The notes under the pieces were generated by a model that worked only from the letters and a program-made list of their open reading frames with translations, did no database searches and was not told where the DNA came from. Position numbers and translations under genes: made by a program. Of a stretch of DNA of 64,000 nucleotides, positions 33,795 through 42,963 are shown piece by piece. Position 1 is the first letter of the stretch, and each line of letters starts with the position of its first letter. The stretch comes from Kribbella jejuensis (lineage in GTDB: Bacteria > Actinomycetota > Actinomycetes > Propionibacteriales > Kribbellaceae). The DNA lies in contig NZ_VFMM01000003.1 in NCBI RefSeq assembly GCF_006715085.1, positions 186,001 through 250,000 on the forward strand. The letters are read 5' to 3'.

Positions 33795-35464
33795 ACGCCA
33801 AGGCGGTGCCCGAGAAGCCCGGGACGGTGAAGAAGGGCGGGATGCAGCGCGTCCTGGACGGGATCGAGCGGGTCGGCAACAAGGTCCCGCATCCGGCGCT
33901 GATCTTCCTGGCGCTGATCGTGATCGTCATCGTGCTGTCCCAGATCCTGTCCTGGGCGGGGACGAGCGTGACCACCGAGGTCGCCGAACCGGCCACTGTG
34001 CAGGTCGCACCCGATTACGAGGGCGGCACGAGTGTCGCCGGCAGCGACGCACCACCTACGCCGGCGATCCCGGACTACACGATCAAGCACGAGACGATCA
34101 CCGCCGAGAGCCTGCTCACCGGCAAGGGCATCCGGTTCATCTTCACCACGGCCGTGCAGAACTTCAACGACTTCGGCGTGGTCGCGGTGATCCTGGTCGC
34201 GATGATCGGCGTCGGGGTGGCCGAGGAGGCCGGGCTGATCGCGGCCCTGATCCGGAAGATGGTGAAGGTCGCGCCCAAGGGGGCGATCACGTTCATCATC
34301 GTGCTGCTCGGCGGCATCTCGAGTGTGGCCTCGGACGCGGGCTACCTGGTCCTGATCCCACTCGGCGCGGCCGCGTTCGCCTCGCTCGGACGGCATCCGC
34401 TGGCCGGCATCGCGGCCGCGTACGCCGGGGTCAGCGCCGCGTTCTTCGTGAACATCCTGATCACGCCGGCCGACGGCATCATCACCGAGGTCACCAACGA
34501 GACGATCGGCCTGGTCGCTCCGGACGTCCATCTGAACGTCACGCACAACTTCTACTTCAGCATCGCGGCCACGCTGTTCTGTGCGTTGGTGATGACAGTG
34601 ATCACCGAACGCCTGATCGAGCCGCGGCTCGGCAGGTACGACCCGGCCGAGGCGCCGGACGACGCGCCGGCCGACCACCAGCCGGACGCGGAGGAGCTGG
34701 CGCTGGAGTCCCGCGGGCTGCGGTGGTCGGTCTACTACCTGCTGATCGCGGTCGCGATCGTGTCGGCGCTGACGTTGATCCCGAAGGCCCCGCTGCGCAA
34801 CCCCGACACCGGCGAGATCTTCGGGTCGTCGCCGTTCATGAGCAGCCTGCTGTTCATCATCTCGATGCTGTTCCTGGCCGCGGGTCTCGGGTACGGCCGC
34901 GGCTCGAAGTCGCTGACCGGCAGTACGAACGTGATCAACGCGATCGTGAAGACGTTCAACGGGCTCGGCGGACTGATCTTCCTGATGCTGCTGATCGCCC
35001 AGTTCATTGCCTACTTCAACTACACGAACATGTCCACACTGGCGGCGACCGGCCTGGCCGATCTGCTCGAACGCGCCGACATCGGGGCGCTGCCGCTGCT
35101 GATCGGCTTCATCCTGCTGGTCTTCGTGATCGACCTGATCATGCCGGGCGTGATCCCGAAGTGGGCGATCCTGGCACCGATCTTCGTCCCGCTGTTCTAC
35201 CGGCTCGGCATCGCGCCGCAGACCGTGGTCGCGGCGTACCGGGTCGGCGACGGTCCGGCGAACGTGATCACGCCGCTGATGGTGTACCTGCCGTTCATCG
35301 TGCTGGTCTGCCAGCGCTACCGGAAGAAGGCCGGGATGGGCACGGTGGTCTCGATGATGCTGCCGTACACCGGGATCGTGCTGGTCGCCTGGACGCTGTT
35401 CTACGTCGCGTGGTACCTGATCGGGATCCCGTGGGGTCCGTCCGCTCCGGTGCACCTCCACTAG
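33791..35464 (+). CDS. AbgT-family transporter
   Basis: A 557-residue membrane protein of the AbgT (p-aminobenzoyl-glutamate/ antimetabolite) transporter family. It begins with an amphipathic segment GGMQRVLDGIERVGNKVPHPALIF, characteristic of AbgT, then has about nine helices, the re-entrant motif SSVASDAGYLVLIPLGAAAFASLGRHPLAG and the second hairpin VGDGPANVITPLMVYLPF. E. coli AbgT imports p-aminobenzoyl-glutamate; other members (MtrF) export sulfonamides. The usual abgA/abgB amidohydrolases are absent here and an aminopeptidase takes their place. Confidence 0.92.
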   Translation: MNAKAVPEKPGTVKKGGMQRVLDGIERVGNKVPHPALIFLALIVIVIVLSQILSWAGTSVTTEVAEPATVQVAPDYEGGTSVAGSDAPPTPAIPDYTIKHETITAESLLTGKGIRFIFTTAVQNFNDFGVVAVILVAMIGVGVAEEAGLIAALIRKMVKVAPKGAITFIIVLLGGISSVASDAGYLVLIPLGAAAFASLGRHPLAGIAAAYAGVSAAFFVNILITPADGIITEVTNETIGLVAPDVHLNVTHNFYFSIAATLFCALVMTVITERLIEPRLGRYDPAEAPDDAPADHQPDAEELALESRGLRWSVYYLLIAVAIVSALTLIPKAPLRNPDTGEIFGSSPFMSSLLFIISMLFLAAGLGYGRGSKSLTGSTNVINAIVKTFNGLGGLIFLMLLIAQFIAYFNYTNMSTLAATGLADLLERADIGALPLLIGFILLVFVIDLIMPGVIPKWAILAPIFVPLFYRLGIAPQTVVAAYRVGDGPANVITPLMVYLPFIVLVCQRYRKKAGMGTVVSMMLPYTGIVLVAWTLFYVAWYLIGIPWGPSAPVHLH

Positions 35465-35473
35465 GCCGGCACC

Positions 35474-37264
35474 ATGGACGACGGCACCCTGAGCCTGATC
35501 ATCCTCGGGCTGGCCGTCGTGCTGTTCGTCTGGAACCGGCTGCCCGTCGATGTCGTCGCCGTACTGGTCGCCCTGGCCCTGTGGGCGACCGGCGTACTGG
35601 GGTTCACCGAAGTACTGGCGGGCTTCGGCGACCCAGTGGTGATCTTCATCGCGACGTTGTTCGTGGTGAGCGAGGGCGTCGACTCCACCGGCGTGACCGC
35701 GTGGGCCGGCCAGAAGATCGTCACGTACGCCGGAACCACCCGGAGCCGCCTGCTCATCGCCGTCACGGCGCTGTGCGCGGTGCTGTCGGCCCTGATCACG
35801 TTGAACGGAGCGGTCGCCGCACTGCTTCCGCTGGTGGTCATGCTCGCGCTCCGGATCGGCCAGCCACCGTCACGGATGCTGATGCCGCTGACGTTCGCGG
35901 GCAGCGCCGGTTCGCTGCTGATGCTGACCGGGACGCCGGTGAACATCATCGTCTCGGAGACCGCGCGCGACGCGGGTGCGGGCTACTTCTCGTTCTTCTC
36001 GTTCGCCGTGGTCGGCGTACCGCTCGTCGTCGGGACGATCGCGATCTCGGTGCTGCTCGGCCCGAAACTGCTGCCGGCCACCCGGCCGGCGCATCCGGCC
36101 GCCGACCTCGCCGTCCACGCGCACACGCTCGACCAGCACTACGACTTGCGCGACGGCTTCTACCGGCTACGAGTACGCGAACTCTCGCCACTGCTCGGCC
36201 TCGGCGCGAGCGAGGTCGACCTCACGCCGTACCCGGGGGTGGTGATCGTCGGCGTCCAGGACGGGCAGGGCCGCAACCGGACGGACACGGCCATCGGCGT
36301 CGGCGACGTGCTGGTGGTGACCGGACCGCGAGAGCAGGTCAGCAGTCTGACCACGGACTCGCTGCTCGCGGTCAGCATGCTGCCGGTCGACGACCTGCTG
36401 ACCCGCGACTCCGGCGTGGTCGAGGCCGTCGTCCCGCCGCGGTCGGCGCTCGTCGGGGAGACTGTGTTCCCGGGGATGCATCGAGGCCGCGACCTGGTGA
36501 TCATCGCGGTCCAGCGGATGGGCAAGGACCGGGGCAGCCGGCCCACCGAGCTCGCCGAGGGCGACGCGATTCTCGTGCACGGCCCGTGGACGGTCCTCGA
36601 CGAGCTCAGCCGGGACCGGGACATTCTGCTGGTGGATTCACCGGAGCTCGTCCGGCGGCAGGCGGTGCCTTGGGGGCCGAAGGCGTCGATCGCGGTCGCC
36701 GTCCTCGCGGCGATGGTCGTCCTGCTCGCCACTGGCGCGGTTCCGCCGGCGATGGCCGGTCTGCTGGCAGCGACGGCGATGGTGCTCACCAAGGTGGTCG
36801 GTCCGCGGCAGGCGTACCGCGCGATCTCGTGGCAGATCGTCGTACTGATCGGGTCGCTGATCCCGTTGTCGGGCGCGATCCGGTCCAGCGGTGGTGCCGA
36901 CCGGATCGCCGACCTGATCGTCGACGCGGTCGGCCCGGGACGCCCGTACTTGTTGCTGTTGGCACTCTTCCTGCTGACCGCGGCGCTCGGGCAGATGGTC
37001 AGCAACACCGCGACGGTCCTGATCATCGCGCCGATCGCGGTGGCCGCCGCCCAGGGTACCGGGACCGCCGTCAAGCCGGTGCTGATGCTGATCGCGGTCG
37101 CCGGCGCGGCCTCGCTGCTGACCCCGATCTCGACGCCCGCGAACATGATGATCATGAGCCCGGCCGGCTACCGGTTCGGCGACTACTGGAAGCTGGGCGT
37201 GGTCGTGCTGGGATGGTGGTTGCTGGTGGCACTCGTCGTCGTACCGCTGGTCTGGCCGTTCTGA
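35474..37264 (+). CDS. SLC13/DASS-type permease with central TrkA-C domains
   Basis: A 596-residue ion-transporter-superfamily permease. The N-terminal half has VNAP-like signatures LITLNGAVAALLPLVVMLA and TGTPVNIIVSE; a cytosolic insert (about 205-385) contains two RCK/TrkA-C modules (DTAIGVGDVLVVTGPREQ; ELAEGDAILVHGPW); the C-terminal half repeats NTATVLIIAPIAVAAA and STPANMMIMSPAGY. Such proteins carry Na+-coupled dicarboxylates, sulfate or similar anions with regulation by the TrkA-C part. Nine bp after AbgT and 1 bp before glutaminase, so the same operon; glutamate or dicarboxylate transport would fit (inference). Confidence 0.88.
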   Translation: MDDGTLSLIILGLAVVLFVWNRLPVDVVAVLVALALWATGVLGFTEVLAGFGDPVVIFIATLFVVSEGVDSTGVTAWAGQKIVTYAGTTRSRLLIAVTALCAVLSALITLNGAVAALLPLVVMLALRIGQPPSRMLMPLTFAGSAGSLLMLTGTPVNIIVSETARDAGAGYFSFFSFAVVGVPLVVGTIAISVLLGPKLLPATRPAHPAADLAVHAHTLDQHYDLRDGFYRLRVRELSPLLGLGASEVDLTPYPGVVIVGVQDGQGRNRTDTAIGVGDVLVVTGPREQVSSLTTDSLLAVSMLPVDDLLTRDSGVVEAVVPPRSALVGETVFPGMHRGRDLVIIAVQRMGKDRGSRPTELAEGDAILVHGPWTVLDELSRDRDILLVDSPELVRRQAVPWGPKASIAVAVLAAMVVLLATGAVPPAMAGLLAATAMVLTKVVGPRQAYRAISWQIVVLIGSLIPLSGAIRSSGGADRIADLIVDAVGPGRPYLLLLALFLLTAALGQMVSNTATVLIIAPIAVAAAQGTGTAVKPVLMLIAVAGAASLLTPISTPANMMIMSPAGYRFGDYWKLGVVVLGWWLLVALVVVPLVWPF

Positions 37265-37265
37265 C

Positions 37266-38276
37266 ATGTCCAGGTACGTTTCGACAGGAGGGCTGCCCGC
37301 GGCTCCGGTGGTCGCGGGGCTGGTGCGGACGGCGTATGAGCGCTTCCGTGACGTCGGCGACGGCGAGGTGTCGGACGTGTATCCGGCCTTGTCCGCGGCC
37401 GATCCGGACTGCTTCGGGATCTGTGTCGCGGCGACCGATGGGCGGCTGTTCGAGGCTGGCGATGCGCGCCGCGCGTTCACGATCATGAGCGTCGCCAAGC
37501 CGTTCGTCTTCGCGCTGATCTGTCAGGCGGTCGGGGTCGGGAACGTCCGGGAACTGGTCGGGGTCAACGCGACCGGGCTGCCGTTCAACTCGGTGCAGGC
37601 GGTCGAACAGTCACCGGCCGGGCGGACGAATCCGATGGTGAACCCGGGCGCGATCGCGACCACGAGCCTGACCCCGGGTGACTCGCTCGCGGAGCGCTGG
37701 CAGTTCATCGCGTACGGACTGTCCCGTTTCGCGGGGCGTGAGCTTGAGCTCGATCAGGCTGTGCTTGGGTCGGCGATGGCCACCAATCATCGCAATCGTG
37801 CGCTTGCGGCGCTGTTGAAGAGTCTGGGCGGTCTCGACGGTGATCCCGCGGACGCGACAGAGTTGTACACCAGGCAGAGTTGTCTGAGCGTCGCGGCGAC
37901 GGATCTTGCGGTGATGGGCGCGACGCTCGCGGACGGCGGGGTCTGCCCGTTGACGCAGGAACGGGTGATCGACGCGGATGTCGCCCGGGTGACGCTGGTG
38001 GTGATGGCGATCGCCGGGTTGTACGAGACCTCGGGCGACTGGCTGCTCGATGTCGGCGTACCGGGCAAGAGCGGGATCGGCGGCGGCATCGTGACCGTGT
38101 CGCCGGGCAAGGGCGCGCTGGGGACGTTCGCGCCGCGACTGGATCGGGCCGGCAACAGCGTCCGGGGCCAATTGGTGGCGGAGTTCCTGGCGCGGGAGCT
38201 CGGTCTCGATCTGCTTGCCTCGCAGCCGGTCCCACCCGCCTCAGGGCGCGGCCAGGGTGAGCGTGGTGGTGTTTGA
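37266..38276 (+). CDS. glsA: Glutaminase (serine-dependent, GlsA type)
   Basis: A 336-residue beta-lactamase-fold glutaminase hydrolysing glutamine to glutamate and ammonia. The catalytic S-x-x-K is SVAK (S75, K78); conserved FNS (LPFNSVQAVE), NPMVNPGAIATTSL, MATNHRNRALAALLKS, the YTRQSCLSV Tyr/Ser segment and GVPGKSGIGGGI are all present. It is the last gene of the operon and starts 1 bp after the SLC13 stop. The 3' end overlaps the convergent protease gene by 36 bp. Confidence 0.95.
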   Translation: MSRYVSTGGLPAAPVVAGLVRTAYERFRDVGDGEVSDVYPALSAADPDCFGICVAATDGRLFEAGDARRAFTIMSVAKPFVFALICQAVGVGNVRELVGVNATGLPFNSVQAVEQSPAGRTNPMVNPGAIATTSLTPGDSLAERWQFIAYGLSRFAGRELELDQAVLGSAMATNHRNRALAALLKSLGGLDGDPADATELYTRQSCLSVAATDLAVMGATLADGGVCPLTQERVIDADVARVTLVVMAIAGLYETSGDWLLDVGVPGKSGIGGGIVTVSPGKGALGTFAPRLDRAGNSVRGQLVAEFLARELGLDLLASQPVPPASGRGQGERGGV

Positions 38277-39356
38277 GGCGCCTGCGCGCTCGTAGGTCAA
38301 TTCGATGGTGTCACCAACCTTTCGGGTCAAGGTGGCGACGACGATCTGTTCGCTGCTGACCGCCGCGGCGCCGTCGATCTTCGTGATGATGTCGCCTGTC
38401 TGCAGCCCTGCCTTGGTCGCCGGGCCGGTCGCGGCGAGGACGAACAGCCCGGCCGTCGAGCCGGACGCCTTCGCGAGCGCGGGTGGGATCTCCTGCACCT
38501 GCAGCCCGGTCGCGGGGTGGCCGGGCTTCCCGGTCTTGATCAGCTGGTCGGCGATCGGATTCGCGAGATCGATCGGGATCGCGAAACCCAGGCCGACACT
38601 GCCGCCGCCGCTGACGCCGGCCGCGTTCGGTACGGTTGCGATCGCCGCGTTGACTCCGACGAGTTTCCCGGCGCAGTCGACCAGGGCGCCGCCGCTGTTG
38701 CCGGGGTTGATCGCGGCGTCGGTCTGGATCGCGCCGACCAGGTGGTGGGTGACGGTATCGCCCGGGACGGGTACGTACCGGTCGAGCGCGCTGATGATGC
38801 CCGACGTCACCGTGCTCGCGAGCCCGAGCGGAGCGCCGAGTGCGACAACCGGCTGGCCGACCTTGAGCTGCGCGGAGGAGCCCAACCCGATCACGGACCG
38901 GCCCTTCGCCTCGTCGGAGGCCTTCAGCACCGCGAGGTCGGTGCTCGGATCACGGCCGACGATGGTCGCGGCGGAGGTGTGACCATCGCTGTACCGGACC
39001 GCGACCGTGCCGCCGCCGGCGGCCGGTGAGACCACGTGGTCGTTGGTGAGGATGTACCCGCCGTCGCGGAACACCTGGCCCGAACCGGTACCGGCCTGGT
39101 TGCCGCGGCTCGCGGAGATCGTGACGATCGAGGGCAGCACCTGTTCGGCGACCGGGATCGCCGGGCACATCGCCGTACCCGGATCGGCCTGACCGGTCGC
39201 GGACGAGGCGTTGGCCGTGCCGCCGTTGTGGCGGATGCTGACCACGATCAGCGCGATCACGAGCGCGGCGACGATCACGCCCTCCGCGATCGCGAGGATC
39301 AGAAGCCGGGCCGGGCGGACAGCAGGCGGGGGCTGGTGCAGATCGGCCTCGGACAT
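38241..39356 (-). CDS. HtrA/DegP-like S1C serine protease with PDZ domain
   Basis: A 371-residue membrane-anchored protease. One helix (about 17-40) follows a short cytosolic tail; the trypsin-like domain outside the membrane has the triad H107 (TNDHVV), D140 (STDLAVL) and S221 (PGNSGGAL); a single PDZ domain occupies about 285-371 (GLFVLAATGPATKAGLQTGDIITKIDG). It would handle misfolded or regulatory envelope proteins. ATG 39356 has GGAGGT 4 bases upstream, and the start shares its A with the TGA stop of the Vps62-like gene. Convergent with glutaminase. Confidence 0.93.
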   Translation of the reverse strand: MSEADLHQPPPAVRPARLLILAIAEGVIVAALVIALIVVSIRHNGGTANASSATGQADPGTAMCPAIPVAEQVLPSIVTISASRGNQAGTGSGQVFRDGGYILTNDHVVSPAAGGGTVAVRYSDGHTSAATIVGRDPSTDLAVLKASDEAKGRSVIGLGSSAQLKVGQPVVALGAPLGLASTVTSGIISALDRYVPVPGDTVTHHLVGAIQTDAAINPGNSGGALVDCAGKLVGVNAAIATVPNAAGVSGGGSVGLGFAIPIDLANPIADQLIKTGKPGHPATGLQVQEIPPALAKASGSTAGLFVLAATGPATKAGLQTGDIITKIDGAAAVSSEQIVVATLTRKVGDTIELTYERAGASNTTTLTLAAP

Positions 39357-41266
39357 CACGACCTCCGGTTCTGAGAGTAGGCGGGTTCGGGAGCGGGCAG
39401 CTCGCCTGATCCGGGCGACTCCGCCGCGGCGCGGTCGAAGTACAGGTAGACGACAGCGGCGGCGATCAGCGGCGCGGCGAGCGCGAACAGCAGTGACACG
39501 ATCACGTTGATCAACGTGGGCGACCAGTCCGTCGCGAGCAGCAGGACGATGCCGGTGATCGGTCCGACCGCCAGACCCAGTCCGACGACGATCGCGAGCG
39601 GCCCGGCGGTTCGCCACCATCGCCGCTTCACCAGCAGCCGGCTGCGGCGGAGCGCCGTACTCGCGGAGGACCGTTCGGCCATCACCGCCGGTACGGCGAA
39701 GGCGCGGCTGACCGCGTAGTAGAGCGCCAGCGGGATCGTCGCGACGAAGATCGTCAGTACGGCGATGACGACGACGTATCGCACCGCCGCGGCGGCCAGC
39801 GGCCGGGCGTGCGTCCGTACGTCGTGGACGACGAACGCAGTCGTCACCGGGACGTGGCGGTCCAGCCGGTCGAGCGTCGACGTGACGGCGGCCAGGAGGA
39901 GTACGTACGTTGCGACGGTGATCGCTGTGATCGCGAGGGCGAGGAGCGTGGCCCAGAAGCCGGTCGCGTTCTCGGTCGGGGCGGCCAGGTCGGTCGGCGA
40001 GTCGTGCCGAGCGGCCTGGAGTTCGGCCAGTCCGAGCGTTGCCAGGCCGAGGACCACGAAGGCCGCGGCGAATACTCCGAACAGGCGCGGTCTCTGCGCG
40101 AACAGTCGAAGCGCGGCAACGACCGTCTGTCCCCACGCGCGCCGCCTCCGGGCGGGCAGCGGCGCGGCATCGCTCCAGCGCGTCCGGCTGGCGGCGAACC
40201 AGACCAGTACGACCACCGCCGCGAGGATCAGCCCGAGCAACCAGAGCCGGTCGAGGGTCTCGCGGAACAGGTTCGACCCGGTGCGGACCGCCGTACAGAA
40301 GACGCCCGTACCGCTCGGTCCGAGCAGTCGTCCGGCCGGCACCGTCGTACTGTCGTCGCGCCAGGTCGCCTCGGCGTCCTGCACCGGCCGGGTCCAGGAG
40401 GCCTTCATGTTCGGGCCGGTGGGTCCGTCGAAGAACGACGCCTGCCGCTCGCCCCATCGGCCTTCGAACCCCAGCCACGGGAACTGCGTCAGGTAATCCG
40501 CCCGGGCCATCGGCACGTAGGCGACCTGCGGACGCAGTTCGGTCGCGGGTCTCGTCGTGTCGTCGCAGCCGAGACCTTCCGAGCCACGGCCCAGGTACAG
40601 GCGCTGACCGTACTTGTTCGCATGTGACCCGGCGGCCGGATAGACGACCGGGTGCGTACCGTCGACGATCTCGAGCTTGATGTCGCCCCAGCGCGCTCGT
40701 TCGGCCCCACCGTGCTGGCTGTACCCGATCGCGATCGGGTTGGTGGCGAGCGCGGCCGTCGGCGTCGGCGCGTCGAAGACGAGTTGGACGGACTCCCAGT
40801 CGCCTTCGTGGGTGTTGTTGTAGTCGTTGAAGACGTAGAAGAACCAGTACTCCAAGGACAGCTGGTCCGGGTACGCCGGATCCTCGGCCACGTGGGCGTA
40901 CACGGTCGCCGGATGCTTGCTGTTGATCCGCGCGGACCATTCGGCGTAGTCGCAGCCGGGACGCAGGGGATCGCCAGGGAAGTCCAGGAAGTGGCCCGGG
41001 TACCCGAGCTCGAAGTCGGTGCCTTCCGGTTGGATCTTGACCAGGTCGGGCGGTCGCCACGGGCCGCGGAGCGCGACCTGCTGGTCACCGAGTACGGCCT
41101 GGACGTCGGTGGGTTGGAACTGCTCGCCGTCGGCGCAGTTCGGGCCGGCCTTCTGCAGCCTGACGACGGGGGAGTAGCGGTCGGCCAGGGCGTGTGCCGC
41201 GGTGTTGTCGGGTGGAGCTGGACCACTGAGTACGGCGGTGGCCAGCGCGAACGCCAGTACGATCAT
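39356..41266 (-). CDS. Vps62-like domain fused to a multi-helix membrane domain
   Basis: A 636-residue protein with a signal peptide (about 1-20). The extracytoplasmic N-terminal half (to about 330) resembles the Vps62/DUF946 fold: LADRYSPVVRLQ, EYWFFYVFNDYNNTHEGDWESVQLVF, YSQHGGAERARW and YPAAGSHANKYG, the HEGDWE and SHANKY segments being the family hallmark. A helix follows at about 350, then a cytosolic linker and five or more further helices (about 395-610). Role unknown. Family homologues are mostly soluble, so the fusion to a membrane domain is notable. It follows the flippase-like gene by 5 bp and overlaps the HtrA start. Confidence 0.75.
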   Translation of the reverse strand: MIVLAFALATAVLSGPAPPDNTAAHALADRYSPVVRLQKAGPNCADGEQFQPTDVQAVLGDQQVALRGPWRPPDLVKIQPEGTDFELGYPGHFLDFPGDPLRPGCDYAEWSARINSKHPATVYAHVAEDPAYPDQLSLEYWFFYVFNDYNNTHEGDWESVQLVFDAPTPTAALATNPIAIGYSQHGGAERARWGDIKLEIVDGTHPVVYPAAGSHANKYGQRLYLGRGSEGLGCDDTTRPATELRPQVAYVPMARADYLTQFPWLGFEGRWGERQASFFDGPTGPNMKASWTRPVQDAEATWRDDSTTVPAGRLLGPSGTGVFCTAVRTGSNLFRETLDRLWLLGLILAAVVVLVWFAASRTRWSDAAPLPARRRRAWGQTVVAALRLFAQRPRLFGVFAAAFVVLGLATLGLAELQAARHDSPTDLAAPTENATGFWATLLALAITAITVATYVLLLAAVTSTLDRLDRHVPVTTAFVVHDVRTHARPLAAAAVRYVVVIAVLTIFVATIPLALYYAVSRAFAVPAVMAERSSASTALRRSRLLVKRRWWRTAGPLAIVVGLGLAVGPITGIVLLLATDWSPTLINVIVSLLFALAAPLIAAAVVYLYFDRAAAESPGSGELPAPEPAYSQNRRS

Positions 41267-41271
41267 GGAGG

Positions 41272-42375
41272 TCACCCGTTCCAGGTGAGCCGCCGCCAGA
41301 TCAGGACCGCGAGGAGCCCTACGACGACCGGCAGCAGCTGGACGGCGACCCGCCAGACGAGCAGCCCGGCGACCAGGTCTGTCGCCTCGACGTGACTGTG
41401 GTCGGAGACGAACGCCGCGAAGGTGGCGTCCATGACGCCTGCGCCCATCAGCGGCAGCCCGGTCAGCGGATAGATCACCATGAAGCTGCAGAACATGACG
41501 AGCACGGTCGGGCTGTCCAGGTGCACTCCTACGAAGCCCACGCACAGTACGAGCACGCCAGCCTCTACGGCGATCAGGAGCAGTTGGCTGAGTACTGCGA
41601 GCAGCCCGCGCTGATGCATCCGCTCCGCGCTGTGCGACTGGAACGAGACGAGTCGTTCGGCCCAGACGGCAGGACCGGGACTGCTCCGTCGTACCCACTG
41701 GATGAGCCGGCCGAGCAGTCTGCCGATGATTGCCGCCGTACGCTCGGCCCGTAAGGCGTACAGGAGACCGCCGAGCAGTACGACGCCACCGGCACCGAAG
41801 ACCAGGGCCGACCACGCGAACGGAGCGTAGAAGTCCCGCGCGGCCCAGAAGATGAGGAAGCCCAGTACCGGTGCAGCCAGCCGCGCGACGTAGAACAGGG
41901 TCGTGCTGAGCGCCAGTCCCGACGCGGCGTCGGTGGTGTCGATGCCCCACGAACGCAGCATGGCAAGCCGCAGCACGACGTCACCGGGCGACGGAGCGAC
42001 GGTGGCGACGGCCGCGGCGGCGACGTCGCTGATCATCGCCTTCAGGTAGTCGAGACCGGCGATCAGCAGCGCGAGTGGGGTCGCGAGGATCGCCCGGCGG
42101 AAGACGACAGCGACGAGCAGTACGGCGATCTGCCAGCCGCTGAGGTGGGTGAGCGCGTGGCCGACCTCGCCCCAGTCCACACCCCGCACCAGCCGCAGGA
42201 GGAGCCAGGCTACGACAGCGACGAGGACGAGCCGGGTCACCGCCTTCGGGATCCGCCGGGCAGCCGGCTGGGTCGGTGTCGCCGGCTGGGGCGAGGAGGA
42301 CTCGGCCACAGCATCCAGCCTGCGGACCGCGCGCGCGGCCACCATCCCCCGATCCGGGGGAGCCGAGTTGCGCAC
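41272..42375 (-). CDS. Second LPG-synthase-type transmembrane protein (UPF0104)
   Basis: A 367-residue protein with an Arg/Pro-rich cytosolic N-terminus and about eight helices, of the same flippase-like family as the gene at 5867 but only distantly similar. Typical parts are SDVAAAAVATVAPSPGDVVLRLAML and YPLTGLPLMGAGVMDATFAAFVSD. It lacks a catalytic lysyl-transferase domain. GTG 42375 is the longest start; ATG 42345 follows a G-run and would remove 10 residues. It leads a three-gene unit with the Vps62-like and HtrA-like proteins, suggesting a joint envelope function (inference). Confidence 0.82.
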   Translation of the reverse strand: MRNSAPPDRGMVAARAVRRLDAVAESSSPQPATPTQPAARRIPKAVTRLVLVAVVAWLLLRLVRGVDWGEVGHALTHLSGWQIAVLLVAVVFRRAILATPLALLIAGLDYLKAMISDVAAAAVATVAPSPGDVVLRLAMLRSWGIDTTDAASGLALSTTLFYVARLAAPVLGFLIFWAARDFYAPFAWSALVFGAGGVVLLGGLLYALRAERTAAIIGRLLGRLIQWVRRSSPGPAVWAERLVSFQSHSAERMHQRGLLAVLSQLLLIAVEAGVLVLCVGFVGVHLDSPTVLVMFCSFMVIYPLTGLPLMGAGVMDATFAAFVSDHSHVEATDLVAGLLVWRVAVQLLPVVVGLLAVLIWRRLTWNG

Positions 42376-42419
42376 GGCCGGAGAAGAGTCGTCCCGAGGG
42401 GCCGTGAAAGGGGCGTCCC

Positions 42420-42635
42420 ATGGGGCATTACGTCATCCGCGTCAAGGGCACGCTGTCACGCGACCTGACCGACACCTTCCCGACCCTGACCGCAGACCCC
42501 GAGCCTCCACAAACCGTCCTGCACGGCTACCTCGACGACCAGGCAGCCCTAGCCGGCATCCTCAACCACCTCGACATGCTCGGCATCAACATCATCGAGG
42601 TCCTCCAAATCCCCCCACCGACGAACGGTCACTGA
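42420..42635 (+). CDS. Small hypothetical protein (71 residues)
   Basis: A short cytosolic protein, MGHYVIRVKGTLSRDLTDTF at the start, then a central helix LDDQAALAGILNHLDMLGINIIEVLQI. The alternation of strand-helix-strand with a conserved-looking LNHL-GI-I-EV ending resembles small actinobacterial proteins of unknown role found near oxidoreductases. No domain is named with confidence. Divergent from the flippase-like gene; 55 bp before another small gene. Confidence 0.65.
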   Translation: MGHYVIRVKGTLSRDLTDTFPTLTADPEPPQTVLHGYLDDQAALAGILNHLDMLGINIIEVLQIPPPTNGH

Positions 42636-42690
42636 GCCCCCGGAGGCCTCCTGGCGTACGTTCGTGTACGGAACCTACTGAGGGGGAGAT

Positions 42691-42879
42691 ATGGCGGTCC
42701 ATACGAAGGCGGAGTTGCTCGCGGTTATTCGGCGGGCGTATGGGCCGGATGTTGCCGACGCGGTGGCCGGGGAGTTGCCGGATCAGCTTGATCCCGAGCG
42801 TGATGCGGACGCGGAGGTGTTGGCGCGGCTCGGGATTACCAGGGAGCGGTTGGCGAACGCGTTGGGTGGGGAGCTCTGA
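42691..42879 (+). CDS. Small hypothetical protein (62 residues)
   Basis: A 62-residue acidic helical protein (MAVHTKAELLAVIRRAYGPD, then a run rich in Asp/Glu ending LARLGITRERLANALGGEL). The last part resembles a short HTH- or UBA-like helical hairpin. GGGGGAG lies 3 bases before the ATG. No family recognised. It may be co-transcribed with the 71-residue protein upstream. Confidence 0.6.
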   Translation: MAVHTKAELLAVIRRAYGPDVADAVAGELPDQLDPERDADAEVLARLGITRERLANALGGEL

Positions 42880-42963
42880 GCGGCGCGCTGGTTGTGCATT
42901 GCTGCGCGTATCTGCATGATTGGGTCCAGGATTACGCAGCCTAGGCCTGGAGGAGTGGTCCGC

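Noticed and set aside
33227..35461. A 744-residue open frame on the minus strand opposite the AbgT gene
   Set aside because: Highly Arg/Asp/Gln/His-biased shadow of a well-conserved membrane protein gene on the other strand; no family motif.
34723..37488. A 921-residue plus-strand frame
   Set aside because: Out-of-frame read of the AbgT and SLC13 genes, with Arg/Gly/Asp-rich composition typical of GC-rich shadow frames.
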